Shown: piece after piece, positions 42,912-51,065 of the stretch | How positions within the stretch are numbered: position 1 is the first letter of the stretch | Layout: every line of letters begins with the position of its first letter | Assembly: GCA_900541965.1 (NCBI GenBank) | Contig: UQLN01000018.1 | Coordinates: 1-64,000, forward strand | Reading direction: 5' to 3' | From: an uncultured Parabacteroides sp. | GTDB taxonomy: Bacteria; Bacteroidota; Bacteroidia; Bacteroidales; Tannerellaceae | Length of the DNA: 64,000 bases | Position numbers and translations under genes: made by a program | Notes under the pieces: model-generated | Database searches by the model: none | The model's input: the letters and a program-made list of their open reading frames with translations, nothing else | Told to the model about the DNA's origin: nothing

Positions 42912-44613
42912 TCAAATAAAAAATTGGTTCGGGAATCAGGAACATCTTTTTTATCTTTTCCTCTTTATTCTGATTATCCCCAATCTTGTCTTGTGCTTTA
43001 CGGAACCGATACCGGCAGTTGCTAAAATAGCCAATGTATTACTGCCGTTAGCCTGCTATTACTGGGTAATGACGCTATCCCGGAACTGTGGCAAAATGTT
43101 CTGGATATTGTTTCTGTTTATCTTTTTCGGAGCCTTCCAGATTGTACTGCTCTATTTATTCGGACAGTCTATCATTGCAGTAGACATGTTCCTGAATTTG
43201 GTTACTACCAATTCTTCCGAAGCGATGGAGCTTCTCGACAACCTGATTCCGGCATTGGTTACCATTGTCATTATTTATATCCCGGCATTGATACTGGCTA
43301 TGGTTTCCATTATTTATAAACGGAAGGTATCCGTCGAATTTATCCGCAGGGAACGGATACGGTCTTATCTGTTTTTGGTTATCGGCTTTATCTCATTGGG
43401 TTCGGCCTATGCTTTCGATAAGAAATACGAAATTACTTCGGACTTATATCCGCTGAATGTATGCTACAATGTTGTTCTTGCTGTTGAGCGTGATGCACAG
43501 ACAAGGAATTATGCTGAAACGTCCAAGGATTTTACTTTCCAGGCAAAGGCTACACATGATAAAAGCAAACGGGAAATCTATGTGCTGGTAGTCGGTGAAA
43601 CATCCCGTGCCCTGAACTGGGAACTGTACGGTTACGGACGTACTACCAACCCGGAACTTACAAAAGTGCCCAATCTGTCCATTTTTACGGATGTACTGAC
43701 ATTATCCAATACGACCCATAAAAGCGTCCCGATGTTGATGTCGGCCATTTCTTCGGAAAACTTCGATTCAATCTACCGGCAGAAAGGCATTATTACTGCA
43801 TTCAAGGAGGCAGGTTTCAAAACGGCTTTCTTCTCGAACCAAAGATATAACGACTCATTTATTGACTTCTTCGGAAAAGAAGCGGATACATGGGATTTCA
43901 TTAAGGAAGATGAAGGGGTGGCCAACCAAAATCTTTCGGATGACGAATTACTTAAATTGGTGGAAAATGTACTTGCCAAAGATGACCAAAAGCTCTTTAT
44001 CGTACTTCATACGTATGGCTCCCACTTCAATTACCGCGAACGGTATCCTGCATCAAATGCCTTTTTCATGCCGGACAGCCCGGCTGATGCAAAATTCAAA
44101 TACCGTGATAATCTGGTTAATGCCTACGATAACTCCATCCGTTACACAGATGATTTTCTGGCCCGGTTGATAGGTATGCTGAACAGCCAGTCTGCCGAAA
44201 CGGCTATATTATATACATCCGACCACGGGGAAGATATTTTCGACGACAGCCGTCATCTTTTCCTCCATGCCTCTCCTGTTCCCTCCTATTACCAATTGCA
44301 TGTTCCATACATCATCTGGACATCCGATTTGTATCGTGAGGCCTATCCTGAACATATCCATGCCTTAGAAAGCAATAAACAGAAAGCGGTAGCATCCAGT
44401 TGTGCCGTGTTCCATACAATGCTGGATTTGGCAGGTGTACAAACGTCTTTATTGAATGATTCCTTTTCTGTGGCAAGCCCACTCTATACGGAGCATCCCC
44501 GATATTACCTGAACGACCACAACGAACCGCATTCATTCTTCGATTTAGGACTGTCGAAAAAGGATTTCGAAATGTTTGAAAAGATGAAGATTAAGATGGA
44601 CAAAGAGAAATAA
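42898..44613 (+). CDS. Phosphoethanolamine transferase (EptA-like)
   Basis: A 571-residue inner membrane sulfatase-fold enzyme. Five hydrophobic segments span about residues 17-170, then a periplasmic catalytic domain. VVGETSRALNWELYGYGR near 229 contains the threonine nucleophile, TLSNTTHKSVPMLMSA follows near 270, and YTSDHGEDIFDDS near 440 holds metal-binding residues. Such enzymes add phosphoethanolamine to lipid A and often lower sensitivity to cationic peptides. The ATG lies inside the end of the barrel gene (14-base overlap), which implies translational coupling. Lipid A as acceptor is inferred from the family. Confidence 0.9.
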   Translation: MKLFSQIKNWFGNQEHLFYLFLFILIIPNLVLCFTEPIPAVAKIANVLLPLACYYWVMTLSRNCGKMFWILFLFIFFGAFQIVLLYLFGQSIIAVDMFLNLVTTNSSEAMELLDNLIPALVTIVIIYIPALILAMVSIIYKRKVSVEFIRRERIRSYLFLVIGFISLGSAYAFDKKYEITSDLYPLNVCYNVVLAVERDAQTRNYAETSKDFTFQAKATHDKSKREIYVLVVGETSRALNWELYGYGRTTNPELTKVPNLSIFTDVLTLSNTTHKSVPMLMSAISSENFDSIYRQKGIITAFKEAGFKTAFFSNQRYNDSFIDFFGKEADTWDFIKEDEGVANQNLSDDELLKLVENVLAKDDQKLFIVLHTYGSHFNYRERYPASNAFFMPDSPADAKFKYRDNLVNAYDNSIRYTDDFLARLIGMLNSQSAETAILYTSDHGEDIFDDSRHLFLHASPVPSYYQLHVPYIIWTSDLYREAYPEHIHALESNKQKAVASSCAVFHTMLDLAGVQTSLLNDSFSVASPLYTEHPRYYLNDHNEPHSFFDLGLSKKDFEMFEKMKIKMDKEK

Positions 44614-44659
44614 GAGTCAAAAATAATAAAGACAATTATTTACGCACTAAAATCTAACT

Positions 44660-44688
44660 GTCTGTGCAGACAAAAACAATTGTTTTTG
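44660..44688. repeat. Two abutting palindromes downstream of the transferase gene
   Basis: GTCTGTGCAGAC (44660-44671) and CAAAAACAATTGTTTTTG (44671-44688) are both perfect palindromes and overlap by one base. They precede the main terminator and may be a weak additional one or a protein-binding site. Confidence 0.6.
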
Positions 44689-44710
44689 ACTTCAAAAGTA
44701 ACTGTATTAT

Positions 44711-44754
44711 CAGACGCGGATTAATAAACAGAAATATGTATTAATCCGCGTCTG
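44711..44754. terminator. Strong terminator between convergent genes
   Basis: A 16-bp perfect stem, CAGACGCGGATTAATA (44711-44726) with its complement at 44739-44754, and a 12-base loop. It separates the phosphoethanolamine transferase (+) from the fimbrillin-type lipoprotein (-). Confidence 0.92.
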
Positions 44755-44760
44755 TTTATT

Positions 44761-47712
44761 TTACTTTTGCTGAATACAACGAACCGCATTCGTATCGGAT
44801 GAATTACTATTATTCGCCCTGTAGGAATCGGCATCAAACCGCATATACCAATATGCCTCAGACGCCCATATGTAAGGGGCACCGCCTTCTCTCATAATCT
44901 CCCCATTTTTCTTCGCCTGTGCATTTTCATAAGACCGGGTTTTATTCATCTCAGCACTTAAATCGACAGACGGAATATACATTATGTTTTTATAATCTTC
45001 TATTGAACCGACTTTCCATCCGGACGGACAGCTTTTATTTGCAAAGGGAACAGCTCCCTGATTGACCGGAGACACCCAGTAACTTTTACTACTTCCTGTT
45101 ACGATTTTAGGAGCAGTGGTACTTCCCGGATATACCGGTGTAGAATGTTTAATGGCAAAACTTTTGTTGCCGCCTGCCACATAAGTATTGATAACAGTAA
45201 TCCTTTCATCAGCGCTTTTTGTTGCAAAAAATTCATCTGCATTTCTCCCTTCCGGATTTGTATTTCTGGTAAATTTATATGTCGTAGTTATTACTCCCGT
45301 ATTCGGGTCGGTTGTTTCGGATAAGGTCGGTTTAAATATCCATCGCCAGTTGTCGTGGCAAGTTACATCCACTCCTTTTGGCGAAACCAGCTTAACAGTA
45401 AAGAAGGCATTTGCCGATGGGAAGAAAGTAATATTCGGACTTGGATTGGATAAGTTATCTATTGTCGAATAAGACGGTTGAGAAGCGGTAAATTCCGAAA
45501 GCACGATATTCTTATTTATAGAATAAACCGTAAATGTTTCAGATAACGTATTGTCAAACTTATTCCTTACCGTAATCGTAGCGCTACTTCCTGTTACTGC
45601 TGCATCGTCTACATGGAAAGTATAGGTTTCAACATCATTTGAAGTAGTTGTCTTATCCAGAGTCAACCATGCAGGAACACCTTCCATATCGCAACCATGC
45701 AGCGAGAACACACTCAATGTCACTTTATCCGAGGCATTATTATAAAGGCGCATACGGCTGTTCGTTGCATCATAATTGCCCCCATTCGATACGGTAACTG
45801 CGGACTGGCGGACATTTATTGCCGTTTTTACTCTAACGGTTAGCGGAAGTTTCTTATCATTATTCTTAGCATTTACCACATTAAAAGTATATCCATCGAC
45901 GGGTGAAATGGAGGGGAAAGAGGGGTCATCCGTATTCAAGGTTAACTTTATATTACCCGTAGCATCCGTCAAAGCATCTTTATCCCTTTCGAGCCAGTCG
46001 GGAAGGTTGCCACCGGAAACATCTTCCAATGTACATCCACCGGTAGATACAATATTCAAAGTGACCGAAGTCTTACCGGAAGTTTCATCCTTATATAAGG
46101 TGATAGTCCCATTGTCTTTATCAAAAGCACACTCCGATGAAGCCGATACAAGTTTGGCTACAGGTATAGCTATCGGATGGATTATCAAAAGGCTTTCATC
46201 ATCTGTCGCTTTATTTATAAAGCGAAGGTATGCTACCGGGAAATCATTCCCAGTATATGCCGCATTACGGGATACCGTATAGGTAAACTCCTGTGTTGCC
46301 GAGCGTGTAGGCAACGGATCGACAGTCAACCAAGGAGCCGTAGTCACTTTCTTTTCATAGGTGAGCGAATGGTCTATAGCAGAGTTGGAAGCAACGGTGA
46401 CGGAAAAAGCTGCCCCGTCGGTTATTGCCATATTTACTATCCGGGTATCGGGGTCGTAATCGCCATTTGCCACATCGATATTTACATCAAAAAGACCGGA
46501 GCCTTTACCCGGGTCATATCCATCTACTAAATCCCCGTCTGTCCAGTCGGCTACCTCCAAGGTGAAATCGAGGTGATATTCATCCGCTTTTGTGATACCT
46601 ATCGTATACCGGTGATTCGCATTGATTTCAAGGAAAGAAGAGCCACCACCGGCCGTTTCCTGCTTGAATGGAATCCGGTAAGTCACTTCTTTCGATTCGG
46701 TTTCGTTTACCCGGTAGGTACCGGTCAATACCAGATAGGCTTCATCTGCCAACAGGCTCGGATAGCTATAGAAAGCGGATACTTGCGTACCGGTATTGGC
46801 GTTGTCACCCTCAAAAGTACGAGCCGGGTATGTAATCAATTCACCGTCTTTTGCAACAGGGTCTCCATATACTTTAACAGGGAAAAAGGATACGCCTGCC
46901 CGCCCCTTCGCCATCGAAATGGTTTCAAGATGAAAACGGGAATCTTTTTCTACATTCGTAACATCAAAACGCGCCATTGTACGGGTCAGCTTAAACCCTA
47001 CCTGTACACGGAAAGATGAACCTAAATCGGTCAGGTCGATAGGCACAGTCTGAGCACCAACCATAGGCAAAGGTAAGCCTAATGCAGGCGAAGCATCGGT
47101 AAGTAGCGGGGAATGGAACTTTTGGAACTGTTCTTCTGTAGGAGTACCATCGTTCAGGACTCCTGTTTCCATATCATACGCCAGAGGGTCGAAATAAGCA
47201 TCGGCTACCGGATTGCCATCAACAGGATTTACCAGTTCCGTTTGATTGGCTATGCTGTACAAGCGGACAAACAAGCCTTTTTGAAGTTCCAACAAAGCTG
47301 TAGTTGTGGCGTTGTCCGTACTTGGTGTAAGGTTGAGTTCCCTTGCTCCTGCCGGAAGAGGCGAACCGTCTTGCCGATAGGAAAATCGTTCGCGGAAAGT
47401 ATAGGTTCCGTTTTCTTCCTTTGCAGCAAAAACATAGATATCTAACGTACTGATTTCGTTTTCCTTCCCGGTTGCAATCGCTTTGGTTTCTGCCTTTGTT
47501 TCTGCTTTGGTTGTACTTACCGAGAGTTTGTTCTTAAAAGCGAGAAGAACTTCCCTCCTGCTCCTGCTATCCGTATCTTCACCTGAAGAACGGTCTGTCT
47601 TATCTGTTTCTGCCGTACAGCCAGCCAACAGTAGGGCAAGCATACATATGCCTGCCGTTAATGTCCTAAAGGACATCTTCTTAGACGATTCATAATGTAG
47701 ATTTGTTCTCAT
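44761..47712 (-). CDS. Fimbrillin-type surface lipoprotein
   Basis: A 983-residue predicted lipoprotein (hydrophobic segment ending LLLAGC near residues 26-31). The N-domain, with EISTLDIYVFAAKEENG near 85, resembles Bacteroidetes FimA/Mfa-type pilus proteins. At least three BACON-like Ig modules follow (around 430-720), each with a Trp-Leu core such as APWLTV, LPDWLERD or PAWLTLD. The C-terminal 120 residues (CPSGWKVGSIEDYKN ... NAVRCIQQ) form the cysteine-bracketed domain common at the end of such proteins. It is a likely pilus tip/anchor or adhesin; an ATG at 47676 is an alternative start. It is monocistronic, and the only promoter-like sequence upstream lies in a flippable segment pointing away. 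Confidence 0.75.
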   Translation of the reverse strand: MRTNLHYESSKKMSFRTLTAGICMLALLLAGCTAETDKTDRSSGEDTDSRSRREVLLAFKNKLSVSTTKAETKAETKAIATGKENEISTLDIYVFAAKEENGTYTFRERFSYRQDGSPLPAGARELNLTPSTDNATTTALLELQKGLFVRLYSIANQTELVNPVDGNPVADAYFDPLAYDMETGVLNDGTPTEEQFQKFHSPLLTDASPALGLPLPMVGAQTVPIDLTDLGSSFRVQVGFKLTRTMARFDVTNVEKDSRFHLETISMAKGRAGVSFFPVKVYGDPVAKDGELITYPARTFEGDNANTGTQVSAFYSYPSLLADEAYLVLTGTYRVNETESKEVTYRIPFKQETAGGGSSFLEINANHRYTIGITKADEYHLDFTLEVADWTDGDLVDGYDPGKGSGLFDVNIDVANGDYDPDTRIVNMAITDGAAFSVTVASNSAIDHSLTYEKKVTTAPWLTVDPLPTRSATQEFTYTVSRNAAYTGNDFPVAYLRFINKATDDESLLIIHPIAIPVAKLVSASSECAFDKDNGTITLYKDETSGKTSVTLNIVSTGGCTLEDVSGGNLPDWLERDKDALTDATGNIKLTLNTDDPSFPSISPVDGYTFNVVNAKNNDKKLPLTVRVKTAINVRQSAVTVSNGGNYDATNSRMRLYNNASDKVTLSVFSLHGCDMEGVPAWLTLDKTTTSNDVETYTFHVDDAAVTGSSATITVRNKFDNTLSETFTVYSINKNIVLSEFTASQPSYSTIDNLSNPSPNITFFPSANAFFTVKLVSPKGVDVTCHDNWRWIFKPTLSETTDPNTGVITTTYKFTRNTNPEGRNADEFFATKSADERITVINTYVAGGNKSFAIKHSTPVYPGSTTAPKIVTGSSKSYWVSPVNQGAVPFANKSCPSGWKVGSIEDYKNIMYIPSVDLSAEMNKTRSYENAQAKKNGEIMREGGAPYIWASEAYWYMRFDADSYRANNSNSSDTNAVRCIQQK

Positions 47713-47818
47713 ATTGAATATTTTTGTAGTATACGTTTTTATACGATTAGCATGTAAATGCTATATTAGTTCTATTGAAACTATGGAAAAAATATCTACA
47801 ATAATCAAGAAAAATGCA

Positions 47819-47859
47819 ATTCCCTGAAAGTTGTTGTTTATTATAATGATTCAGGGAAT
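47819..47859. terminator. Hairpin inside the invertible segment
   Basis: A perfect 10-bp stem, ATTCCCTGAA (47819-47828) with TTCAGGGAAT (47850-47859). It could block readthrough across the segment in either orientation, though no long T-run follows. Confidence 0.5.
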
Positions 47860-47931
47860 CGAGGGCTCCATTCAGATGTTATTTGCTGTATATTAATAAA
47901 TTAAGTCTTGTTTTTGTTTGTTATTTATTCA

Positions 47932-47939
47932 TATATTTG
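47932..47939 (+). promoter_or_regulatory. Outward-facing -7 promoter box in the invertible segment
   Basis: TATATTTG, an exact TAnnTTTG match, with TTG (47908-47910) 21 bases upstream. In this orientation transcription would start near 47946 and run rightwards towards the CRISPR array. Confidence 0.65.
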
Positions 47940-47991
47940 CGTCTGTTATTAACGTAGTTTCAATAGAACTATGTTAGAGGCACTCTCCAAG

Positions 47992-48073
47992 CCATATGCC
48001 CCAAAGTCAAAACATATATGATTTGATTTTAAAACATATATGATTTGAATTCAAACCATATATGTTTTGAATA
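47992..48073. repeat. Palindromic intergenic repeat array (three to four units)
   Basis: Units of about 22 bases with cores AAAACATATATGATTTG (twice) and AAACCATATATGTTTTG, preceded by a CCATATGCCCCAAAG unit. It is the cleanest member of the ATATATG repeat family found also at 9357 and 19580. The stretch from here to 48298 is A+T-rich and has no credible gene. Confidence 0.85.
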
Positions 48074-48298
48074 TACAAGGATAATGGATAAGGAAATAGA
48101 TTGTCCTGATATATTTTCATAACTATCACTCTCATAGAAAGTGTTTCTATAGAGTTTATAGAAAAGCGCTAGCACACAAGAAAAAGAAAACCGGTAATTG
48201 TGATAATTGCCGACTTCTTGAAAAGAGTCTATATCCTCATACCATAATGGTTCGATTAACCTTAAATTGGCGAATAACTGAGTAAAATAATTTCCTAT

Positions 48299-48587
48299 AT
48301 TTAAATTCCACACGGTACAATTAAAGCACACCGGCAATGGCATAGCAGAACTTCACCATCATATTTCAATTCCACACGGTTCAATTAAAGACGACCCTGA
48401 CACTTCCAATACAGCTGCGTCTTGGTTCTTTCAATTCCAAACAGTACAATTAAAAATTTAGCTGCATTAACAGAAACAGCCCTCAGAGGTGCATTTCAAT
48501 ACCAGACGGTGCAATTAAAGACGACCCTGATACTTCCAATACGGCTGCGAGATGGTTATTTCAATTTCTTAAGCGATCCAATTAATA
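48299..48587 (-). CRISPR. Short degenerate CRISPR array (five repeats, four spacers)
   Basis: Repeats of 28 bases at 48299, 48363, 48428, 48493 and a degenerate one at 48558; spacers of 36-37 bases. The + strand repeat begins ATTTCAATTCCACACGG and ends CAATTAAAG. The reverse complement ends in ATTGAAAT, the usual 8-base 5' handle of I-B-type crRNAs, so the array is probably read on the minus strand, downstream of the cas operon. No two repeats are identical: the first has lost the handle (ATTTAAAT), and the last differs strongly in the middle. Spacers 2 (48391-48427) and 4 (48521-48557) are 32/37 identical. There is room for only a short leader before cas7. Confidence 0.85.
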
Positions 48588-48608
48588 CAAAATTCAAAGA
48601 ATATCTTT

Positions 48609-48642
48609 TCCAAAGTACCCTTGTGATAAAGAGTACTTTGGA
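48609..48642 (-). terminator. Hairpin between cas7 and the CRISPR array
   Basis: A 10-bp perfect stem, TCCAAAGTAC (48609-48618) with GTACTTTGGA (48633-48642), nine bases after the cas7 stop. It lacks a long T-run, so it may attenuate rather than stop transcription into the array. Confidence 0.5.
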
Positions 48643-48650
48643 ACTATTCT

Positions 48651-49727
48651 TTATAATTGATTCTCATAATCAAAAGCAGACATCTGTTCAATCAGTTTCT
48701 GTTCTGCTTTTATCAGGGCATCTGCCGAACCGACAGAACCGGCAATATAACTTTTAGCGATAGGAGTAATAAATATATCCGCATACGTCGTTTCATCAAT
48801 AACAGGGATGGCACTGGGCTTTTCCACATTATCTTTTAATTCTCCACGGATGGCATAAGCAATCTGGTTGGCATCATCGCTAATGGCAATGGCTACGGTT
48901 TCCATCAGGCTGAATGTCCGTGTCTGGTTAGTCGTAATACGCCAATTGATAATGGCTTTAGCCAGAGCGGGTATCAGTTCATCCCGTTTTTCCTTCGGGC
49001 AAATCAAACATTTACCAAAGATATTCTGTCCTTCAACCCAGCCTAAGTCCCGGAGTTTCGCTTCTATCTCAGGGAATAGTTCCGGTTCCAGCTTATTGGT
49101 GGAGACGCAGAACAGCGTTCTCAAATCGATGGCTATATCATATACGAAAAGACCGGATGCCCGTGTCTGCTCCTGTATAAATGCCCGGTTCGGGAGTGTC
49201 CTCCTTTTACTTACCAGCCATTCGTCCAACTCTTCTTTTGTCAATTCATCGCCCCGCTTCTTGCCATCCGACCAATACACCTTAACGATATGGCGGTCAG
49301 GATGGGAAGTCCGGTCGAAGGTTATATCTTCCGTTGGAGATTCTATTCCCCCCAATAAAGGATGAAGCGGGCGCATTGCCGAAACCGACAGCGGGCTACG
49401 CCTTTTAGCAGTCATCCCCCCACCGCTTTCTATCTTCATATAGCCTCCCAATAACTGGTCGGCAAACGAAGGGTCGCAGGGAGAATGAGGTTCTTTCTGG
49501 TTCGCTTTATTATCCTTGTCCTTCTTATCGATTTCCCAATTAAAGGTTATCGCGGCAAAAGGCATATTCAATGCTTCGATAATGGAGCGTTTCACCTGCT
49601 GCCCACTGGAATAGGCGATTCGTTTATTGAACTGAGGGTCATAATAATATTTCTGTCCGTCGTTTACACCAAACACCGTATGTTCCGCATGGCGAAGTCC
49701 CCGTAAATAGATAAATGGATTATTCAT
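48651..49727 (-). CDS. cas7: Type I (PGING-like) CRISPR protein Cas7/Csp1
   Basis: A 358-residue Cas7 (DevR/Cst2/Csp1-type) protein that would polymerise along the crRNA to form the Cascade backbone. It opens MNNPFIYLRGLRHAEHTVFG; the early SSGQQVKRSIIEALN stretch is a recognisable Cas7 feature (the conserved segment after the first strand). An alpha/beta RRM-like body follows, with a loop region (about 75-150) that is Ser/Pro-rich. It is the last gene of cas6-cas5-cas3-cas8-cas7, 18 bases after cas8, and is followed by the array. The PGING label comes from remembered naming of Porphyromonas homologues; Cas7 itself is well supported by position and character. Confidence 0.8.
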   Translation of the reverse strand: MNNPFIYLRGLRHAEHTVFGVNDGQKYYYDPQFNKRIAYSSGQQVKRSIIEALNMPFAAITFNWEIDKKDKDNKANQKEPHSPCDPSFADQLLGGYMKIESGGGMTAKRRSPLSVSAMRPLHPLLGGIESPTEDITFDRTSHPDRHIVKVYWSDGKKRGDELTKEELDEWLVSKRRTLPNRAFIQEQTRASGLFVYDIAIDLRTLFCVSTNKLEPELFPEIEAKLRDLGWVEGQNIFGKCLICPKEKRDELIPALAKAIINWRITTNQTRTFSLMETVAIAISDDANQIAYAIRGELKDNVEKPSAIPVIDETTYADIFITPIAKSYIAGSVGSADALIKAEQKLIEQMSAFDYENQL

Positions 49728-49745
49728 GATATTATATTTAGTTTT

Positions 49746-51065
49746 TCAATTCTTTGATTTCCAATAGACATATTCAAAATCTATCAAGGCGATAAACAAA
49801 GGGAACTTGTCTGCCGGCATAACCAAAACCTCTTTCACCATATTCCTGAACACATCGGCATTTGCGGGTTCATACGCTATCACCTCTTTGAGTTTGTTGA
49901 CCAAGGTATCCAACTTGCTTGCCTTTCTTATCTCTTTCGATAAAACGGAGAATACGGTCCTGCCGTTTTCCGAGGTATTCTCAAACTCAATCAAAGCCCG
50001 GGCTATTTTTGTTGCCTGCTCCATCAATTCTGTTTTGTTTATCATAGCTATCATCCATATTTTATATAGTTCATACTTTAGATACGACTCCCGGTCTGAA
50101 AACTTATAGTCTTTTCCCTGTGCATATGGCATTGAACCGACCGGGAGGTATTGCCTTAGCTTATCCGGTTCTATCGCCCTTAAACCGATAGTGCCCAGTT
50201 TACATGCCGACTTAAAAGTATAATACGGTTCCAATGCCTCTATTGCTTTATCCGAGAGGATGGTTTCCGCTGCGTCTACAAAAAGTTTATCCCTAAGGTC
50301 GAACAGCGAGTGTATCTCCGGCAGATAGATATTTATAAAACCTAAAGTCGTGTTCGTCTGCGACAGGTTATACGCATAAGCGGTTATCGTCTTCCGGGGA
50401 TATTTTAACGACAATGCCATAACGACAGAAAGCCACAGTCCGGATTGGATTGCAAGACGTCCCTTTACCTCTACCGGAGTGATATAAAAACCTCTTTCCG
50501 GAGATTGGGCGTTAAAACTTTCCTCGCAGCCATGGCATAGCCAATGCCCGTTCCATGTTTCTATCTGTTTATCCTTTATTGCCGGAGTCTGGTTCAGATA
50601 TTTGCGATAGATTTCCCATCCCCGGAACAGATGCCATAACACTTCCGGCTCATCTATCAGCATGACGAATCCCCCGCTTACACCAATGGCAAGGGCTTCG
50701 CCTATCCATGAAGCATACATCTCGTTTGCATCAATCGAAGTGTGGATATCCGATACCTGCCCGGAGGTAGTACCTCCCGAATCCTTAGCTGCATATCCTA
50801 CAAAGATGGACATGTTCGGTTCGCCGCCGGCTATTGCCTCCTGCAAGTTATGGAGCTGCGCCAATGGCTTGCTGCCGTATTTCTTTACATCTTCACTTTT
50901 GGGTTTCTGGAAAAAAGGTGAATTGCTTACATGCATCAAATGCCTGTCGTCATTGAAGAACAGGGGGAAGAATACCTGTTCAAAAAAATCGCAGGCAGAG
51001 AGGCTTGTGTGCATCCGCTCATTATATATCTTCAGAAACTTCTTACCTATATAGCTTGTGTACAT
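49746..51065 (-). CDS. cas8: Type I (PGING-like) CRISPR large subunit Cas8/Csp2
   Basis: A 439-residue protein with no match by eye to any common enzyme; its place between cas3 and cas7 and its size identify it as the Cascade large subunit, which recognises the protospacer-adjacent motif. A probable zinc-binding pair is seen in WLCHGCEESF near 180, and the C-terminal 120 residues are helical, possibly supplying the small-subunit (Cas11) function. Its start ATG lies 19 bases inside the end of cas3, implying coupled translation. Divergence of large subunits makes subtype naming uncertain. Confidence 0.72.
   Translation of the reverse strand: MYTSYIGKKFLKIYNERMHTSLSACDFFEQVFFPLFFNDDRHLMHVSNSPFFQKPKSEDVKKYGSKPLAQLHNLQEAIAGGEPNMSIFVGYAAKDSGGTTSGQVSDIHTSIDANEMYASWIGEALAIGVSGGFVMLIDEPEVLWHLFRGWEIYRKYLNQTPAIKDKQIETWNGHWLCHGCEESFNAQSPERGFYITPVEVKGRLAIQSGLWLSVVMALSLKYPRKTITAYAYNLSQTNTTLGFINIYLPEIHSLFDLRDKLFVDAAETILSDKAIEALEPYYTFKSACKLGTIGLRAIEPDKLRQYLPVGSMPYAQGKDYKFSDRESYLKYELYKIWMIAMINKTELMEQATKIARALIEFENTSENGRTVFSVLSKEIRKASKLDTLVNKLKEVIAYEPANADVFRNMVKEVLVMPADKFPLFIALIDFEYVYWKSKN

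Larger units (their letters stand above)
47767..47971. other. Putative invertible promoter segment (inverted repeats 47767-47783 and 47955-47971)
   Basis: The 17-mer TAGTTCTATTGAAACTA at 47767-47783 recurs as its exact reverse complement at 47955-47971, enclosing 171 bp. The segment contains a hairpin (47819-47859) and a near-ideal promoter -7 box TATATTTG (47932-47939) pointing right, away from the fimbrillin gene. Size, repeat length and promoter position are those of Bacteroidales DNA-invertase switches for surface structures. Read as is, the state is OFF; flipping would place the -7 box at about 47799-47806 on the minus strand, 87 bases before the fimbrillin ATG. No invertase gene is in the window, so the enzyme would act in trans. 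Confidence 0.75.

Noticed and set aside
44761..47712. Fimbrillin-type gene as a source of CRISPR spacers 2 and 4
   Set aside because: A few residues look similar by eye (DTNA-type strings), but no stretch of matching bases was found in the gene.
48029..48343. Minus-strand open frame of 104 codons between the palindromic array and the CRISPR array
   Set aside because: It overlaps the repeat DNA and the first CRISPR repeat, has an erratic composition and no recognisable motif; chance frame in A+T-rich DNA.
48363..48587. Reading the array as a tandem coding duplication, because spacers 2 and 4 are alike
   Set aside because: The 28-bp repeats are evenly spaced at 64-65 bp, match I-B-type repeat ends and lie next to cas genes; spacers 1 and 3 are unrelated to 2 and 4.
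48422..48757. Plus-strand open frame of 111 codons running through the CRISPR repeats into cas7
   Set aside because: The frame crosses repeats, spacers and the end of cas7 on the opposite strand; an artefact of the repeat sequence.
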